Assembly: GCA_016764475.1 (NCBI GenBank)
Contig: JAESRV010000006.1
Span: 1 to 33,542 of the forward strand
Length of the DNA stretch: 33,542 bases
From: Amylibacter sp.
GTDB taxonomy: Bacteria; Pseudomonadota; Alphaproteobacteria; Rhodobacterales; Rhodobacteraceae
Reading direction: 5' to 3'
This document shows positions 17,523 through 26,086 of this stretch, piece by piece (position 1 is the stretch's first letter; each line of letters starts with the position of its first letter). The position numbers were made by a program, and so were the translations under genes. Below the pieces are notes generated by a model. The model had not been told where the DNA came from, did no database searches, and saw only the letters and a list, made by a program, of their open reading frames with translations.

Positions 17523-18857
17523 ATGTCATATTTGTACGATACACAGCGCGCCATGCGCCAGAAACGTCAAAACGCTTTGCAACGCGGTTTGGTTGCTGTG
17601 TTGGATCTGGGCACGACAAAAATGGCCTGTATGGTTTTGCAGTTTGACGCGCGTGAGGAAGGTGAGGTCCGTTTGGGTGCAGGTGCTATGACCAGCCACG
17701 GTTCTTTTCGGGTGATCGGGGTGGCGACAACGCGGTCACGCGGGGTTAAATTTGGCGAAATAACGGCAATGGATGAAACCGAACGGGCCATTCGCACCGT
17801 GGTGCAGGGTGCCCAGAAAATGGCCAATGTACGTGTCGATCATGTAATTGCCTGCCTTGCGGGGGCAGAGCCGCGTTCATATGGTGTGGCCGGTGAAATA
17901 GATTTGGAAAACGGCACTGTAACATCCTCGGATATTGGCCGTGTGCTGGCGTCTTGTAATATGCCTGATTACGGGGCGGGGCGTGAAACGATTCATGCCA
18001 TGCCGGTGAACTTCACACTGGATCATCGCAGTGGTCTAACGGATCCGCGCGGGCAGATCGGCAACCGTTTATCTGTGGATATGCACTTGCTAACAGTTGA
18101 TACGCAAGCCATTGAAAACCTTCTTAAATGTGTGAAACGCTGTGATATGGAACTGGCCGGCGTGGCCTCTGCCGCCTATACAAGTGCGATCTCTGCATTG
18201 GTGGAAGATGAACAGGAACTGGGGGCGGCCTGCATTGATATCGGCGGCGGTAGTACCAGTATTTCAGTGTTCCTGAAAAAGCATATGATTTATGGTGACA
18301 ACGTGCGTATGGGCGGTGATCTGGTGACCTCTGATATCTCAAAAGGCCTGCAAATGTCATACCCCGACGCCGAGCGGATTAAAACCCTGCATGGCGGGGT
18401 AATAGCCACGTCACTTGATGATCGTGAAATGATCGAGCTTGGCGGTAACACGGGTGATTTTGACCATGACCGCCGCCGTATTAGCCGAGCAGAGCTGATC
18501 GGGGTGATGCGCCCAAGGTTGGAAGAGATTTTGGAAGAGGCCCGCAAGCGGCTGGATGCCTCTGGTTTTGATCATTTGCCAAGCCAGCGGATCGTGCTGA
18601 CAGGGGGTTCCAGTCAAGTGCCGGGTCTGGAAGGGCTTGCCAGCAAAATACTGGGCCAAAACGTGCGCCTTGGCCGCCCGATGCGCGTGCAAGGCTTGCC
18701 GCAGGCCGCAACGGGCCCTGCATTTGCTTCCACCATTGGTCTGGCGATGCATGCAGCCCACCCCCAAGACGAATGCTGGGACTTTGATTTACCGATTGAA
18801 CGCATGGGCGGGAAACCTTTGAAAAAAGCTATGCGTTGGTTCAAAGATAACTGGTAA
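17523..18857 (+). CDS. ftsA: Cell division protein FtsA
   Basis: FtsA is the actin-like membrane tether of FtsZ filaments. The 444-residue product has the phosphate-1 motif DLGTTK (28-33), the SHS2/1C insertion region, the phosphate-2 motif CIDIGGGSTS and the adenosine motif LTGGSSQVPG. Its C-terminus (last about 15 residues, KPLKKAMRWFKDNW) is an amphipathic, basic and aromatic helix suited to membrane targeting. One base separates it from ftsQ. Confidence 0.97.
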   Translation: MSYLYDTQRAMRQKRQNALQRGLVAVLDLGTTKMACMVLQFDAREEGEVRLGAGAMTSHGSFRVIGVATTRSRGVKFGEITAMDETERAIRTVVQGAQKMANVRVDHVIACLAGAEPRSYGVAGEIDLENGTVTSSDIGRVLASCNMPDYGAGRETIHAMPVNFTLDHRSGLTDPRGQIGNRLSVDMHLLTVDTQAIENLLKCVKRCDMELAGVASAAYTSAISALVEDEQELGAACIDIGGGSTSISVFLKKHMIYGDNVRMGGDLVTSDISKGLQMSYPDAERIKTLHGGVIATSLDDREMIELGGNTGDFDHDRRRISRAELIGVMRPRLEEILEEARKRLDASGFDHLPSQRIVLTGGSSQVPGLEGLASKILGQNVRLGRPMRVQGLPQAATGPAFASTIGLAMHAAHPQDECWDFDLPIERMGGKPLKKAMRWFKDNW

Positions 18858-19024
18858 CTTGGTTAACACCCCATAAATTTGGGCCGAAAAGTGCTTAAAT
18901 ACCTAAGTTTTGTATGTATCGGCACGATTTTTCGTGACGCGACCGAATCACTAGGTTACGATACGAATCAGTGAATATGGATCGGGAAACCCGGCCAAAG
19001 CAGTTAACACAGGCGGATTATATT
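18858..19024 (+). promoter_or_regulatory. ftsA-ftsZ intergenic region with two GANTC sites
   Basis: This 167-base gap is the largest in the cluster after mraZ, so ftsZ probably has its own promoter here. Two GAATC sequences, both matching the CcrM methylation site GANTC, lie at 18945-18949 and 18965-18969. They sit exactly 20 bases apart in a partial direct repeat CGAATCA. In Caulobacter, CcrM methylation of GANTC with the regulator GcrA activates ftsZ transcription. No convincing -35/-10 pair could be fixed by eye. AGGCGG near 19010 may serve as ribosome binding site for ATG 19025. Confidence 0.45.
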
Positions 19025-20602
19025 ATGACATTGAATCTACGCATGCCGGAGATGGCCGATTTGAAACCACATATCACAGTTTTTGGTGTTGGCGGTGCAG
19101 GTGGCAACGCTGTCAATAACATGATCGAAAAAAACCTTGAAGGCGTTGATTTCGTTGTGGCCAATACCGATGCGCAGGCTTTGCAGACCTCCAAAGCAAC
19201 CAGCAAAATCCAAATCGGTGAAAAAGTCACCGAAGGTTTAGGTGCCGGTGCCCGCCCATCCGTAGGGGCCGCTTCCGCCGAAGAAAGCATTGAAGCGATT
19301 GTGGACCAGCTGGTTGGCAGTCACATGTGTTTCATCACTGCCGGTATGGGCGGTGGTACAGGCACGGGTGCTGCCCCGATTATCGCACAAGCCGCACGTG
19401 AATTAGGTGTTCTGACCGTTGGTGTTGTTACCAAGCCGTTCCAGTTTGAAGGCACCAAACGTATGCGCCAAGCTGAAGAAGGCGTTGAAGCCCTGCAAAA
19501 GGTTGTAGACACGCTGATTGTTATTCCAAACCAGAACCTGTTTCGCATAGCTAATGAAAAAACCACCTTCACGGAAGCGTTTCAGATGGCTGATGACGTT
19601 TTGTATCAGGGGGTTAAGGGCGTAACCGACCTAATGATCCGCCCTGGTATCATCAATCTGGATTTCGCCGATATTCGCGCCGTTATGGACGAAATGGGCA
19701 AAGCCATGATGGGCACGGGCGAGGCGACGGGCGAAGATCGTGCGATCCAAGCGGCAGAACAAGCCATTGCCAACCCATTGCTGGATGAGATTTCGCTAAA
19801 AGGCGCACACGGTGTTCTGATCAACATCACTGGCGGCCATGATCTGACATTGTTTGAAATGGATGAAGCGGCCAACCGTATTCGTGAAGAAGTTGACGAA
19901 GAAGCAAACATCATCGTGGGTTCCACACTTGATACTGGCCTAGAAGGTGTCATGCGTGTGTCTGTTGTGGCCACGGGTATTGATGCGGCTTTGAACGTAA
20001 ACGATATTCCGGTACCACGCCGTTCAATGAAAGAACCCTTGGCACAAAGCGTCAGCATGGAGCAGGCACCACAAGAAGAGGTGGCTGAAGAAGCCCAGCC
20101 CGCAGCAGAACCGGTACAGGCCTCTAAGCCTGATTTGTTTGATGCCGAACCAGAGTTTGAAGAGGTGTCTTTAGAGAATGATATGCCGCCACCTGCTTAT
20201 CAACCTGCAGCACGTACAGATGCACCTGAAGATGATTTTTTCCAGATGGAAGATACCGATGAACGCTCAAGTTTTGTAGCACCGCAAGCCCGCCCAACGG
20301 GCCAGCCCAGCGAAGAAACAATGGCGCGGTTACGTGCGGCGGCCACCAAAGCGGCCCCAAGACGTGAAGCCAGCGCTGAACAAGCTGCAACGCGCACTGA
20401 AAAACCTCAGGGTTTTGGCCTAAACAGCCTGATCGCGAAAATGACGGGGCACAATGATAATCGGGGTGCTGTGCTACATCGTGCAAGTGCGGAACTAAGC
20501 ATAAATGCGGTTCGGGATGAATTGGATTATGAAGAACCTGCAATCTCGGAAGATCAGGAACGGATTGAAATTCCTGCATTCTTGCGCAGACAAGCCAACT
20601 AA
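19025..20602 (+). CDS. ftsZ: Cell division protein FtsZ
   Basis: FtsZ is the tubulin-like GTPase that assembles the division ring. From ATG 19025 it is 525 residues. The GTPase domain has [10 protein letters not shown] (21-30), the tubulin signature GGGTGTG (109-115) and the T7 loop NLDFAD (211-216). A long acidic, Pro/Ala-rich linker (about 320-460) follows, as usual in alphaproteobacteria. The final [12 protein letters not shown] is the peptide that binds FtsA and other partners. The frame is open to GTG 18971, but the MTLNL start matches the family as I know it and is preceded by AGGCGG. A strong terminator follows. Confidence 0.97.
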   Translation: MTLNLRMPEMADLKPHITVFGVGGAGGNAVNNMIEKNLEGVDFVVANTDAQALQTSKATSKIQIGEKVTEGLGAGARPSVGAASAEESIEAIVDQLVGSHMCFITAGMGGGTGTGAAPIIAQAARELGVLTVGVVTKPFQFEGTKRMRQAEEGVEALQKVVDTLIVIPNQNLFRIANEKTTFTEAFQMADDVLYQGVKGVTDLMIRPGIINLDFADIRAVMDEMGKAMMGTGEATGEDRAIQAAEQAIANPLLDEISLKGAHGVLINITGGHDLTLFEMDEAANRIREEVDEEANIIVGSTLDTGLEGVMRVSVVATGIDAALNVNDIPVPRRSMKEPLAQSVSMEQAPQEEVAEEAQPAAEPVQASKPDLFDAEPEFEEVSLENDMPPPAYQPAARTDAPEDDFFQMEDTDERSSFVAPQARPTGQPSEETMARLRAAATKAAPRREASAEQAATRTEKPQGFGLNSLIAKMTGHNDNRGAVLHRASAELSINAVRDELDYEEPAISEDQERIEIPAFLRRQAN

Positions 20603-20621
20603 ACCACTGATAAATATTGTT

Positions 20622-20650
20622 AAAAACGCGGGGTTATGCCCGCGTTTTTT
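20622..20650 (+). terminator. Rho-independent terminator after ftsZ
   Basis: AAAAACGCGGG (20622-20632) and CCCGCGTTTTT (20639-20649) form a perfect 11-bp stem with a 6-base loop and a T-run, 19 bases after the ftsZ stop. This is the clearest terminator in the window and marks the end of the dcw transcript, so lpxC is probably transcribed separately. Confidence 0.93.
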
Positions 20651-20681
20651 GCATTTCAGGATTGTGCCAGCACTGTAGCAT

Positions 20682-20710
20682 TTGGTCATAAAGCGTGAAT
20701 TGGGTATTTA
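20682..20710 (+). promoter_or_regulatory. Candidate lpxC promoter
   Basis: TTGGTC (20682-20687) and TATTTA (20705-20710) are 17 bases apart, downstream of the ftsZ terminator and about 50 bases before the lpxC start. The match is moderate and was chosen by eye. Confidence 0.35.
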
Positions 20711-20759
20711 GAGATAATTTGTTAATACTACGCAACGAAATAACCCATGAGCGAAATCC

Positions 20760-21686
20760 GTGCAAAAAACAGTTGCAAAAACAGTAACACTGACCGGCAA
20801 AGGCCTGCATTCAGGTAAACCTGCCCGATTGATCATACGCCCTGCATCCGCCGAATACGGCATCTGGTTTCGCCGCGTTGACATCACAGACCGCAGCAAT
20901 CTGATCCCCGCTCTTTATGACAGTGTGAACGACACACAAATGTGTACGCGCCTTGCCAATGATGCAGGTGTTGAAGTTTCTACCGTAGAACATGTAATGG
21001 CGGCTTTGGCCGGTACCGGTGTTCAAAACGCACTGATTGAAATTGATGGGCCCGAAGTGCCGATCATGGACGGCAGTGCGCATCCGTTTGTACAGGCGAT
21101 TTTAAATGCAGGTGTGCAAGCCCAAGACGCGCCTGTGCGTGCGATACGTATACTCAAAGAAGTCTCTATTCAGTTCGATCAAACTACCGCTACACTGAAA
21201 CCGGCTGAAACGCTGGAAATTGAGTTTTCCATTGATTTTGATGATCTGGCCATTGGCCAACAGCAAAAAACGCTGGAAATGGCCAATGGTGCTTTTGTGC
21301 GTGAACTCAGCGATTGCCGCACTTTTTGCCAACGCAAAGACGTTGATGCTTTACAGTCCATGGGGCTGGCTTTGGGCGGCGGTCTGGATAATGCCATTGT
21401 CGTCGATGGCGGCGCGGTTCTGAACCCTGAAGGGTTCCGGCGCACGGATGAATGTGTACGCCACAAAATGCTGGATGCACTGGGTGATATGGCTTTGGCT
21501 GGTGCCCCGATCTTGGGTAAATACACTGGCATTCGCGCAGGCCACCGTGCAACAAACATGTTGCTTCGGGAACTGTTTTCAACACCGGGGGCCTGGGAAA
21601 TGATTGTTTGTGATAATGCGCAGACGGAAATGTTGCCGGGCGCGCATATTCAGGTTGAAGATTTACGTTCAAATTTAAATTTCTGA
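20760..21686 (+). CDS. lpxC: UDP-3-O-acyl-N-acetylglucosamine deacetylase LpxC
   Basis: LpxC is the zinc enzyme catalysing the first committed step of lipid A synthesis. The 308-residue product has the zinc ligands His78 (in VEHVMAAL), His235 and Asp239 (in RHKMLDALGD), and the catalytic His262 in AGHRATN, plus GPEVPIMDGSA and CRTFC. The start is GTG 20760, giving the usual LpxC beginning QKTVAKTVTLTGKGLHSG. The ribosome binding site is poor (GAGCGAAA). An ATG at 20747 is out of frame. Its position after ftsZ is conserved in proteobacteria. Confidence 0.97.
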   Translation: MQKTVAKTVTLTGKGLHSGKPARLIIRPASAEYGIWFRRVDITDRSNLIPALYDSVNDTQMCTRLANDAGVEVSTVEHVMAALAGTGVQNALIEIDGPEVPIMDGSAHPFVQAILNAGVQAQDAPVRAIRILKEVSIQFDQTTATLKPAETLEIEFSIDFDDLAIGQQQKTLEMANGAFVRELSDCRTFCQRKDVDALQSMGLALGGGLDNAIVVDGGAVLNPEGFRRTDECVRHKMLDALGDMALAGAPILGKYTGIRAGHRATNMLLRELFSTPGAWEMIVCDNAQTEMLPGAHIQVEDLRSNLNF

Positions 21687-21766
21687 CCTGTTAACCATTG
21701 ATCCATATCATAAATTTATAAATGCGCATGGCCACCCCTAATGCGTTAAATAAATTCAAGAATGTA

Positions 21767-21794
21767 CTGGCAGGCATGCAAACTGTGTTATATG
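21767..21794 (+). promoter_or_regulatory. Candidate bamD promoter
   Basis: CTGGCA (21767-21772) and TATATG (21789-21794), 16 bases apart, lie just upstream of bamD, predicting a short leader. The match is weak (four of six bases in each element). Confidence 0.25.
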
Positions 21795-21823
21795 TTCGCT
21801 TCAATATCTTTGGGTGAAGTTGA

Positions 21824-22678
21824 ATGATCTTTCGTACTAAAAAAACGTCGCTGATATTGATCGCAGTTATGGCTATGGCCATTGCGGGCTGTTCAGGTAA
21901 AGGCAAAGAAGCGGAAAACGTCTCGTTGGCAGGCAAATCCCCTGAAGCAATTTTTAATTCTGGCGAAGCCCTGTTAAGCAAACGCAAATCTGAACGTGCT
22001 GCTGTGCGATTTTCCGAAGTGGAACGCTTGTATCCGTATTCCGAATGGGCCAAACGATCCGTTATCATGTCAGCCTTTGCGTATCATGAGGCGGATATGT
22101 ACGAAGAAAGCCGCTCAGCGGCACAACGCTATCTGGATTTTTACCCGGCCGATGATGACGCGCCTTATGCACAATATCTGATAGCCCTTAGTTTCTATGA
22201 CCAAATTGACAATGTCAGCCGTGACCAAGGTGTGACCTTTCAAGCCCTGCAAGCCCTGAAAACCACAGTGGAACGCTATCCTGACAGCGAATATTCAACC
22301 TCTGCCTTACTGAAATTTGATCTGGCACTGGATCACTTGGCAGGTAAAGAAATGCAAATTGGCCGCTATTACTTGAAACGCGGCCACTATACGGCGGCGA
22401 TTAACCGGTTCCGCGTTGTGGTGGAAGATTTCCAAACCACAACCCACACCCCTGAAGCCCTGCACCGTCTGGTGGAATCTTATCTGTCTTTGGGTCTGGA
22501 AGCGGACGCACAAACTGCGGGTGCTATCCTTGGCTATAACTTCCAAGGCAGTGACTGGTACAAAGACAGCCATGTTTTGCTGACGGGCCAAGGTATTTCA
22601 ACCGAAAGCGAAAACAAGAAAAGCTCTCGTTGGTTACGTCGCATCTGGCGTCAAGCGATCAAAGGCGAATGGCTGTAA
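21824..22678 (+). CDS. bamD: Outer membrane protein assembly lipoprotein BamD
   Basis: BamD is the essential lipoprotein of the BAM complex, which folds beta-barrel proteins into the outer membrane. The 284-residue protein has a signal peptide with the lipobox IAGC (20-23) and Cys23 as the acylated residue. TPR-like helical repeats follow: SPEAIFNSGEALL, then YPYSEWAKRS, then the YPDSEY segment and RYYLKRGHY. GGTGAAG precedes ATG 21824. The family is also called ComL or YfiO. The lpxC-bamD-recN order is common in alphaproteobacteria. Confidence 0.95.
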   Translation: MIFRTKKTSLILIAVMAMAIAGCSGKGKEAENVSLAGKSPEAIFNSGEALLSKRKSERAAVRFSEVERLYPYSEWAKRSVIMSAFAYHEADMYEESRSAAQRYLDFYPADDDAPYAQYLIALSFYDQIDNVSRDQGVTFQALQALKTTVERYPDSEYSTSALLKFDLALDHLAGKEMQIGRYYLKRGHYTAAINRFRVVVEDFQTTTHTPEALHRLVESYLSLGLEADAQTAGAILGYNFQGSDWYKDSHVLLTGQGISTESENKKSSRWLRRIWRQAIKGEWL

Positions 22679-22700
22679 GCCCACGCTTTAGGGGGGCACC

Positions 22701-24341
22701 ATGCTGCGTGGTCTGAATATCCGGAATATGTTACTTATTGAACGGCTGGATCTGGAATTCGACCGTGGTTTGAACGTGTTAACGGGTGAAACAGGTGCAG
22801 GTAAATCCATTCTATTAGACAGTCTTGGCTTTGTTCTGGGGTGGCGGGGGCGTGCCGACATGGTGCGCACAGGGGCTGATTTGGGTGAGGTTTCCGCGTG
22901 GTTTGATCTAAGTAAAAATCATCCGGCACGGCTAGTTCTGGAACAGGCGGGCCTGCCCGTTGATGATGAACTGTTACTGCGCCGCACCAATGCAAAAGAC
23001 GGGCGAAAAACCGCTTATGTAAACGACCGTCGCTGCACAGGCGAAGTGTTGCGTAAACTTTCCGAATGTCTGGTAGAACTGCACGGCCAACATGATGACC
23101 GTGGCTTGTTGAATGCCAAGGGCCACCGGACTTTGCTGGACACATTTGCCGGGCATGATCTGGGTGCAATCAGGCAGGCTTGGCGTGATGTTGCTACTTT
23201 GGAAAAACAAATAAATATAGATCGCGCAGCTTTGGTTGAAGCCGAACGCGACGCGGATTTTTTGCGTCATTCGGTAGAAGAATTAAATGCTTTAGCACCC
23301 GCTGCGGGGGAAGACGCCAAACTGGATACACGGCGCCGTTTGATGCAATCGGGTGGGCGTATCCGTGATGATATTACCAAAGCAGCAGGTGCTTTATCAG
23401 CCGAAGGTGCCGAAGGCCGTATGCAAGACGCCAGCCGTTGGTTGCAAGATGTGGCCGATAAGGCCGAAGGCCGCTTGGATGCGGTAATAGAAATCTTGGC
23501 GCGCGCGATGAATGAATTGGCAGACGCGCAGCGTGGTGTTGACGATTGCCTGAGCCAACTGGCATTTGATCCCCATGAGTTGGAACAGGTCGAAGAACGC
23601 CTGTTTGCGATCCGCGCATTGGCACGTAAACACAATGTGCAACCTGATGCTTTGGCTGATTTGACCACAGATTTAGCCGCCAGATTGCAAGCTATTGATA
23701 TGGGCGAAGGGCATTTGGTCGAGCTGGAACAAAAGCTGGCAAAAGCAAAAGACATCTATGATGGTTTGGCTGCAAAGCTGCTGGAAAGCCGCCGCAAAGC
23801 GGGGGCGGAACTGGATGCTAAAATGGGCCAAGAATTAGCCCCGTTAAAGATGGAAGCCGCTGTTTTTACAACAGAAATAAATGCAGCGGATGCAGGCCCC
23901 GACGGGGCGGATGCGGTTATGTTTACCGTGTCCACAAACCCCGGCGCGCCCGCAGGGCCGATCAATAAAATCGCCTCTGGAGGCGAGCTGTCACGGTTTT
24001 TACTGGCCCTGAAAGTTTGCCTGACATCACGCGCTGATGGGTTGACCTTGATCTTTGATGAAATTGATCGCGGTGTAGGCGGGGCCACCGCAGATGCTGT
24101 GGGGCGCCGGCTGTCAACGCTTGCAGGCAAGGGCCAAATTCTGGTGGTGACGCACTCACCACAAGTGGCCGCCTTAGGCGATCATCATTGGCAGGTATCG
24201 AAAGCCACGGACGGTGCAACAACCCTGACCTCGATTGTGAAACTCGGTAGTGCAGAGCGTATGGATGAAATTGCCCGTATGCTAGCGGGGGATGTTATTA
24301 CCGATGAAGCACGTGCAGCAGCACGCGCATTACTGAATTAA
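22701..24341 (+). CDS. recN: DNA repair ATPase RecN
   Basis: RecN is an SMC-like ATPase acting in recombinational repair of double-strand breaks. The 546-residue protein has the N-terminal Walker A GETGAGKS (29-36) and a long central coiled-coil region with many Ala/Glu/Arg. The C-terminal ABC signature is ASGGEL (425-430), and Walker B is IFDEID (451-456) followed by RGVGGATA, which is characteristic of RecN. GGGGGG lies before ATG 22701. In Caulobacter and many relatives ligA follows recN; here a small Dabb gene does. Confidence 0.96.
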   Translation: MLRGLNIRNMLLIERLDLEFDRGLNVLTGETGAGKSILLDSLGFVLGWRGRADMVRTGADLGEVSAWFDLSKNHPARLVLEQAGLPVDDELLLRRTNAKDGRKTAYVNDRRCTGEVLRKLSECLVELHGQHDDRGLLNAKGHRTLLDTFAGHDLGAIRQAWRDVATLEKQINIDRAALVEAERDADFLRHSVEELNALAPAAGEDAKLDTRRRLMQSGGRIRDDITKAAGALSAEGAEGRMQDASRWLQDVADKAEGRLDAVIEILARAMNELADAQRGVDDCLSQLAFDPHELEQVEERLFAIRALARKHNVQPDALADLTTDLAARLQAIDMGEGHLVELEQKLAKAKDIYDGLAAKLLESRRKAGAELDAKMGQELAPLKMEAAVFTTEINAADAGPDGADAVMFTVSTNPGAPAGPINKIASGGELSRFLLALKVCLTSRADGLTLIFDEIDRGVGGATADAVGRRLSTLAGKGQILVVTHSPQVAALGDHHWQVSKATDGATTLTSIVKLGSAERMDEIARMLAGDVITDEARAAARALLN

Positions 24342-24355
24342 AGAAAGATAAAAAC

Positions 24356-24643
24356 ATGATCCGCCATGTGGTGTTTTTCAGTGCTAAAGACAAAAAAGAT
24401 GTTGAAACCATCATCGAAGGCCTGTCGCTTTTGAAAACCAACCCGCATGTGGATCACATTGAGATCAGCCGCAATCTACAGACAGATGAATTGACCGGCG
24501 GCATGGTTGACGTGATCGTTTATGCGGAATTTTCGGATGAAGACCAGCTTGCGGCCTATAAAGCGCATCCTGTCTATCAGCAATCTATTGCCAAGGTACG
24601 ACCATTGCGCGAATTGCGTATGGCCGCTGATTTTAAAGCTTAA
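24356..24643 (+). CDS. Dabb-domain (stress-responsive alpha/beta barrel) protein
   Basis: The 95-residue product matches the Dabb family: it begins MIRHVVFF, has a central NPHVDHIEISRN strand, and ends in the YKAHPVYQQSIAKVRPL block typical of the fold. Such proteins are small dimeric alpha+beta barrels, found in plants and bacteria, mostly without known biochemical function. It starts 15 bases after recN on the same strand and is probably cotranscribed. Its TAA shares bases with the stop codon of the convergent gene: TTAA at 24640-24643 serves both strands. Confidence 0.85.
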   Translation: MIRHVVFFSAKDKKDVETIIEGLSLLKTNPHVDHIEISRNLQTDELTGGMVDVIVYAEFSDEDQLAAYKAHPVYQQSIAKVRPLRELRMAADFKA

Positions 24644-26016
24644 TTGATCTGCACAACCTTGCCGGGGTTCATGATGTTCTGCGGGTCAAGGGCGCGTTTA
24701 ATATCCGCCATAACCGACCACGCGGCCCCGTGTTCATCTGCCATATATTTCATTTTCCCCATGCCGATACCATGTTCCCCCGTGACAGTGCCCCCCATCT
24801 TAAGGGCGCGCATGTTCATGTTGTGAGACAGCTTTTGTGCCAAAACCAGCTCTTCGGGTTTGGCAGGGTCGATCAAGAAAAGCGTGTGATAATTACCGTC
24901 GCCGACATGGCCTAGAATAGGCGCGAACATACCGTGTTCTGCGGCTTCGTCAGCCGTATCCTTTATCGCTTCTGCCAGCTTTGAAATTGGCACACAAACA
25001 TCTGTCGACATGCCGAAAAAACCCGGTTTCAGGGCTTTGGTGGCAAAGAATGCATTATGGCGGGCATGCCACAGCTTGTTGCGGTCTTCGGTCTTGGTAG
25101 ACCACTGAAAATCACTGCCACCCATGTCAGTTGCCAGCTCTTTCAAGGTTTCGGATTGCTCTGCAACACTGGTTTTCGAGCCATGGAACTCCATAAAAAG
25201 ATGTGGTTTTTCGGGCAGACCCAACTGGCTGTACTGGTTCAATGCCTGCATTGAAAGTGCGTCTATCAATTCCATCCGCGCCATAGGAACCCCCATTTGA
25301 ACGGCCATGATCACGGTGTTAACGGCGGCCTCTACTGTTGGAAATTCACACACGGCGGCAGCAATCGCTTCGGGTTGGCCTTGCAGGCGCAAGGTCACTT
25401 CGGTGATGATACCAAGGGTGCCTTCAGAACCCACCATCAAGTGGGTCAGATCATAGCCCGACGATGATTTTTTCGCCCGTGTGCCGGTGCGAATAATCCG
25501 CCCGTCGGCAAGTACCACTTCCAGTGCCAGCACGTTTTCTTTCATCGTGCCATAGCGCACGGCGGTGGTGCCCGATGCCCGCGTTGCCGTCATACCGCCG
25601 ATGGTGGCATTGGCGCCGGGATCAACGGGAAAGAACAGACCAGTGGCACGCAATTCTTCATTCAAAGTCTCACGCGTTATGCCGGGTTGCACCACAGCCA
25701 GCAGATCTTCGGGGTAGATCTGTACGATCTGATCCATCTGCGCAAAACTGATGGTAACACCGCCCTTAATCGCTAAAGCGTGGCCTTCCAAAGATGTACC
25801 CACACCCCACGGAATAATCGGGCAGCCGTGTTTGGCGCAGATTTTCACAATCTGGGAAACGTCCCCGGTATGGGCGGGAAAAGCAACCGCATCGGGGGGG
25901 GTTAGCGCAAAATAGGTTTCGCTGGCCCCGTGTTGATCCAAAACCGCTTGGGCGGTGCTAAGGCGTTTGCCCAAAAGCGATTGTAGCTCTGTGATTGCAG
26001 CGGCAATATCTGACAT
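24640..26016 (-). CDS. FAD-linked D-lactate / 2-hydroxyacid dehydrogenase
   Basis: The 458-residue protein belongs to the FAD-binding type 4 (PCMH) family that includes cytochrome-linked D-lactate dehydrogenase and the GlcD subunit of glycolate oxidase. The FAD-binding N-terminal half shows PWGVGTSLEGH (69-79), the PGIT and DPGANATIGG regions and VGSEGTLGI. The C-terminal half ends with TGEHGIG (412-418) and MNPGKVV. The full-length single chain, with no glcE or glcF beside it, favours a D-lactate dehydrogenase (Dld/LDHD type), but the substrate is not certain. CGGAGA precedes the ATG. It is divergent from the CLC gene. Confidence 0.88.
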   Translation of the reverse strand: MSDIAAAITELQSLLGKRLSTAQAVLDQHGASETYFALTPPDAVAFPAHTGDVSQIVKICAKHGCPIIPWGVGTSLEGHALAIKGGVTISFAQMDQIVQIYPEDLLAVVQPGITRETLNEELRATGLFFPVDPGANATIGGMTATRASGTTAVRYGTMKENVLALEVVLADGRIIRTGTRAKKSSSGYDLTHLMVGSEGTLGIITEVTLRLQGQPEAIAAAVCEFPTVEAAVNTVIMAVQMGVPMARMELIDALSMQALNQYSQLGLPEKPHLFMEFHGSKTSVAEQSETLKELATDMGGSDFQWSTKTEDRNKLWHARHNAFFATKALKPGFFGMSTDVCVPISKLAEAIKDTADEAAEHGMFAPILGHVGDGNYHTLFLIDPAKPEELVLAQKLSHNMNMRALKMGGTVTGEHGIGMGKMKYMADEHGAAWSVMADIKRALDPQNIMNPGKVVQIN

Positions 26017-26086
26017 TATTTTCTCCGATCATTGCGCCCAACGTAGAAAAAAACTAACACTTGGAAAAGAGCTAATTGGGGTAATC

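Noticed and set aside
18862-18878. Possible CtrA binding site (TTAA-N7-TTAA type) upstream of ftsZ
   Set aside because: TTAAC is followed by AAAT at the wrong spacing; other TTAA pairs in the gap do not have the 7-base spacing either.
25524-25751. Plus-strand frame inside the dehydrogenase gene
   Set aside because: Shadow frame; the minus-strand gene has complete FAD-oxidase motifs through this region.
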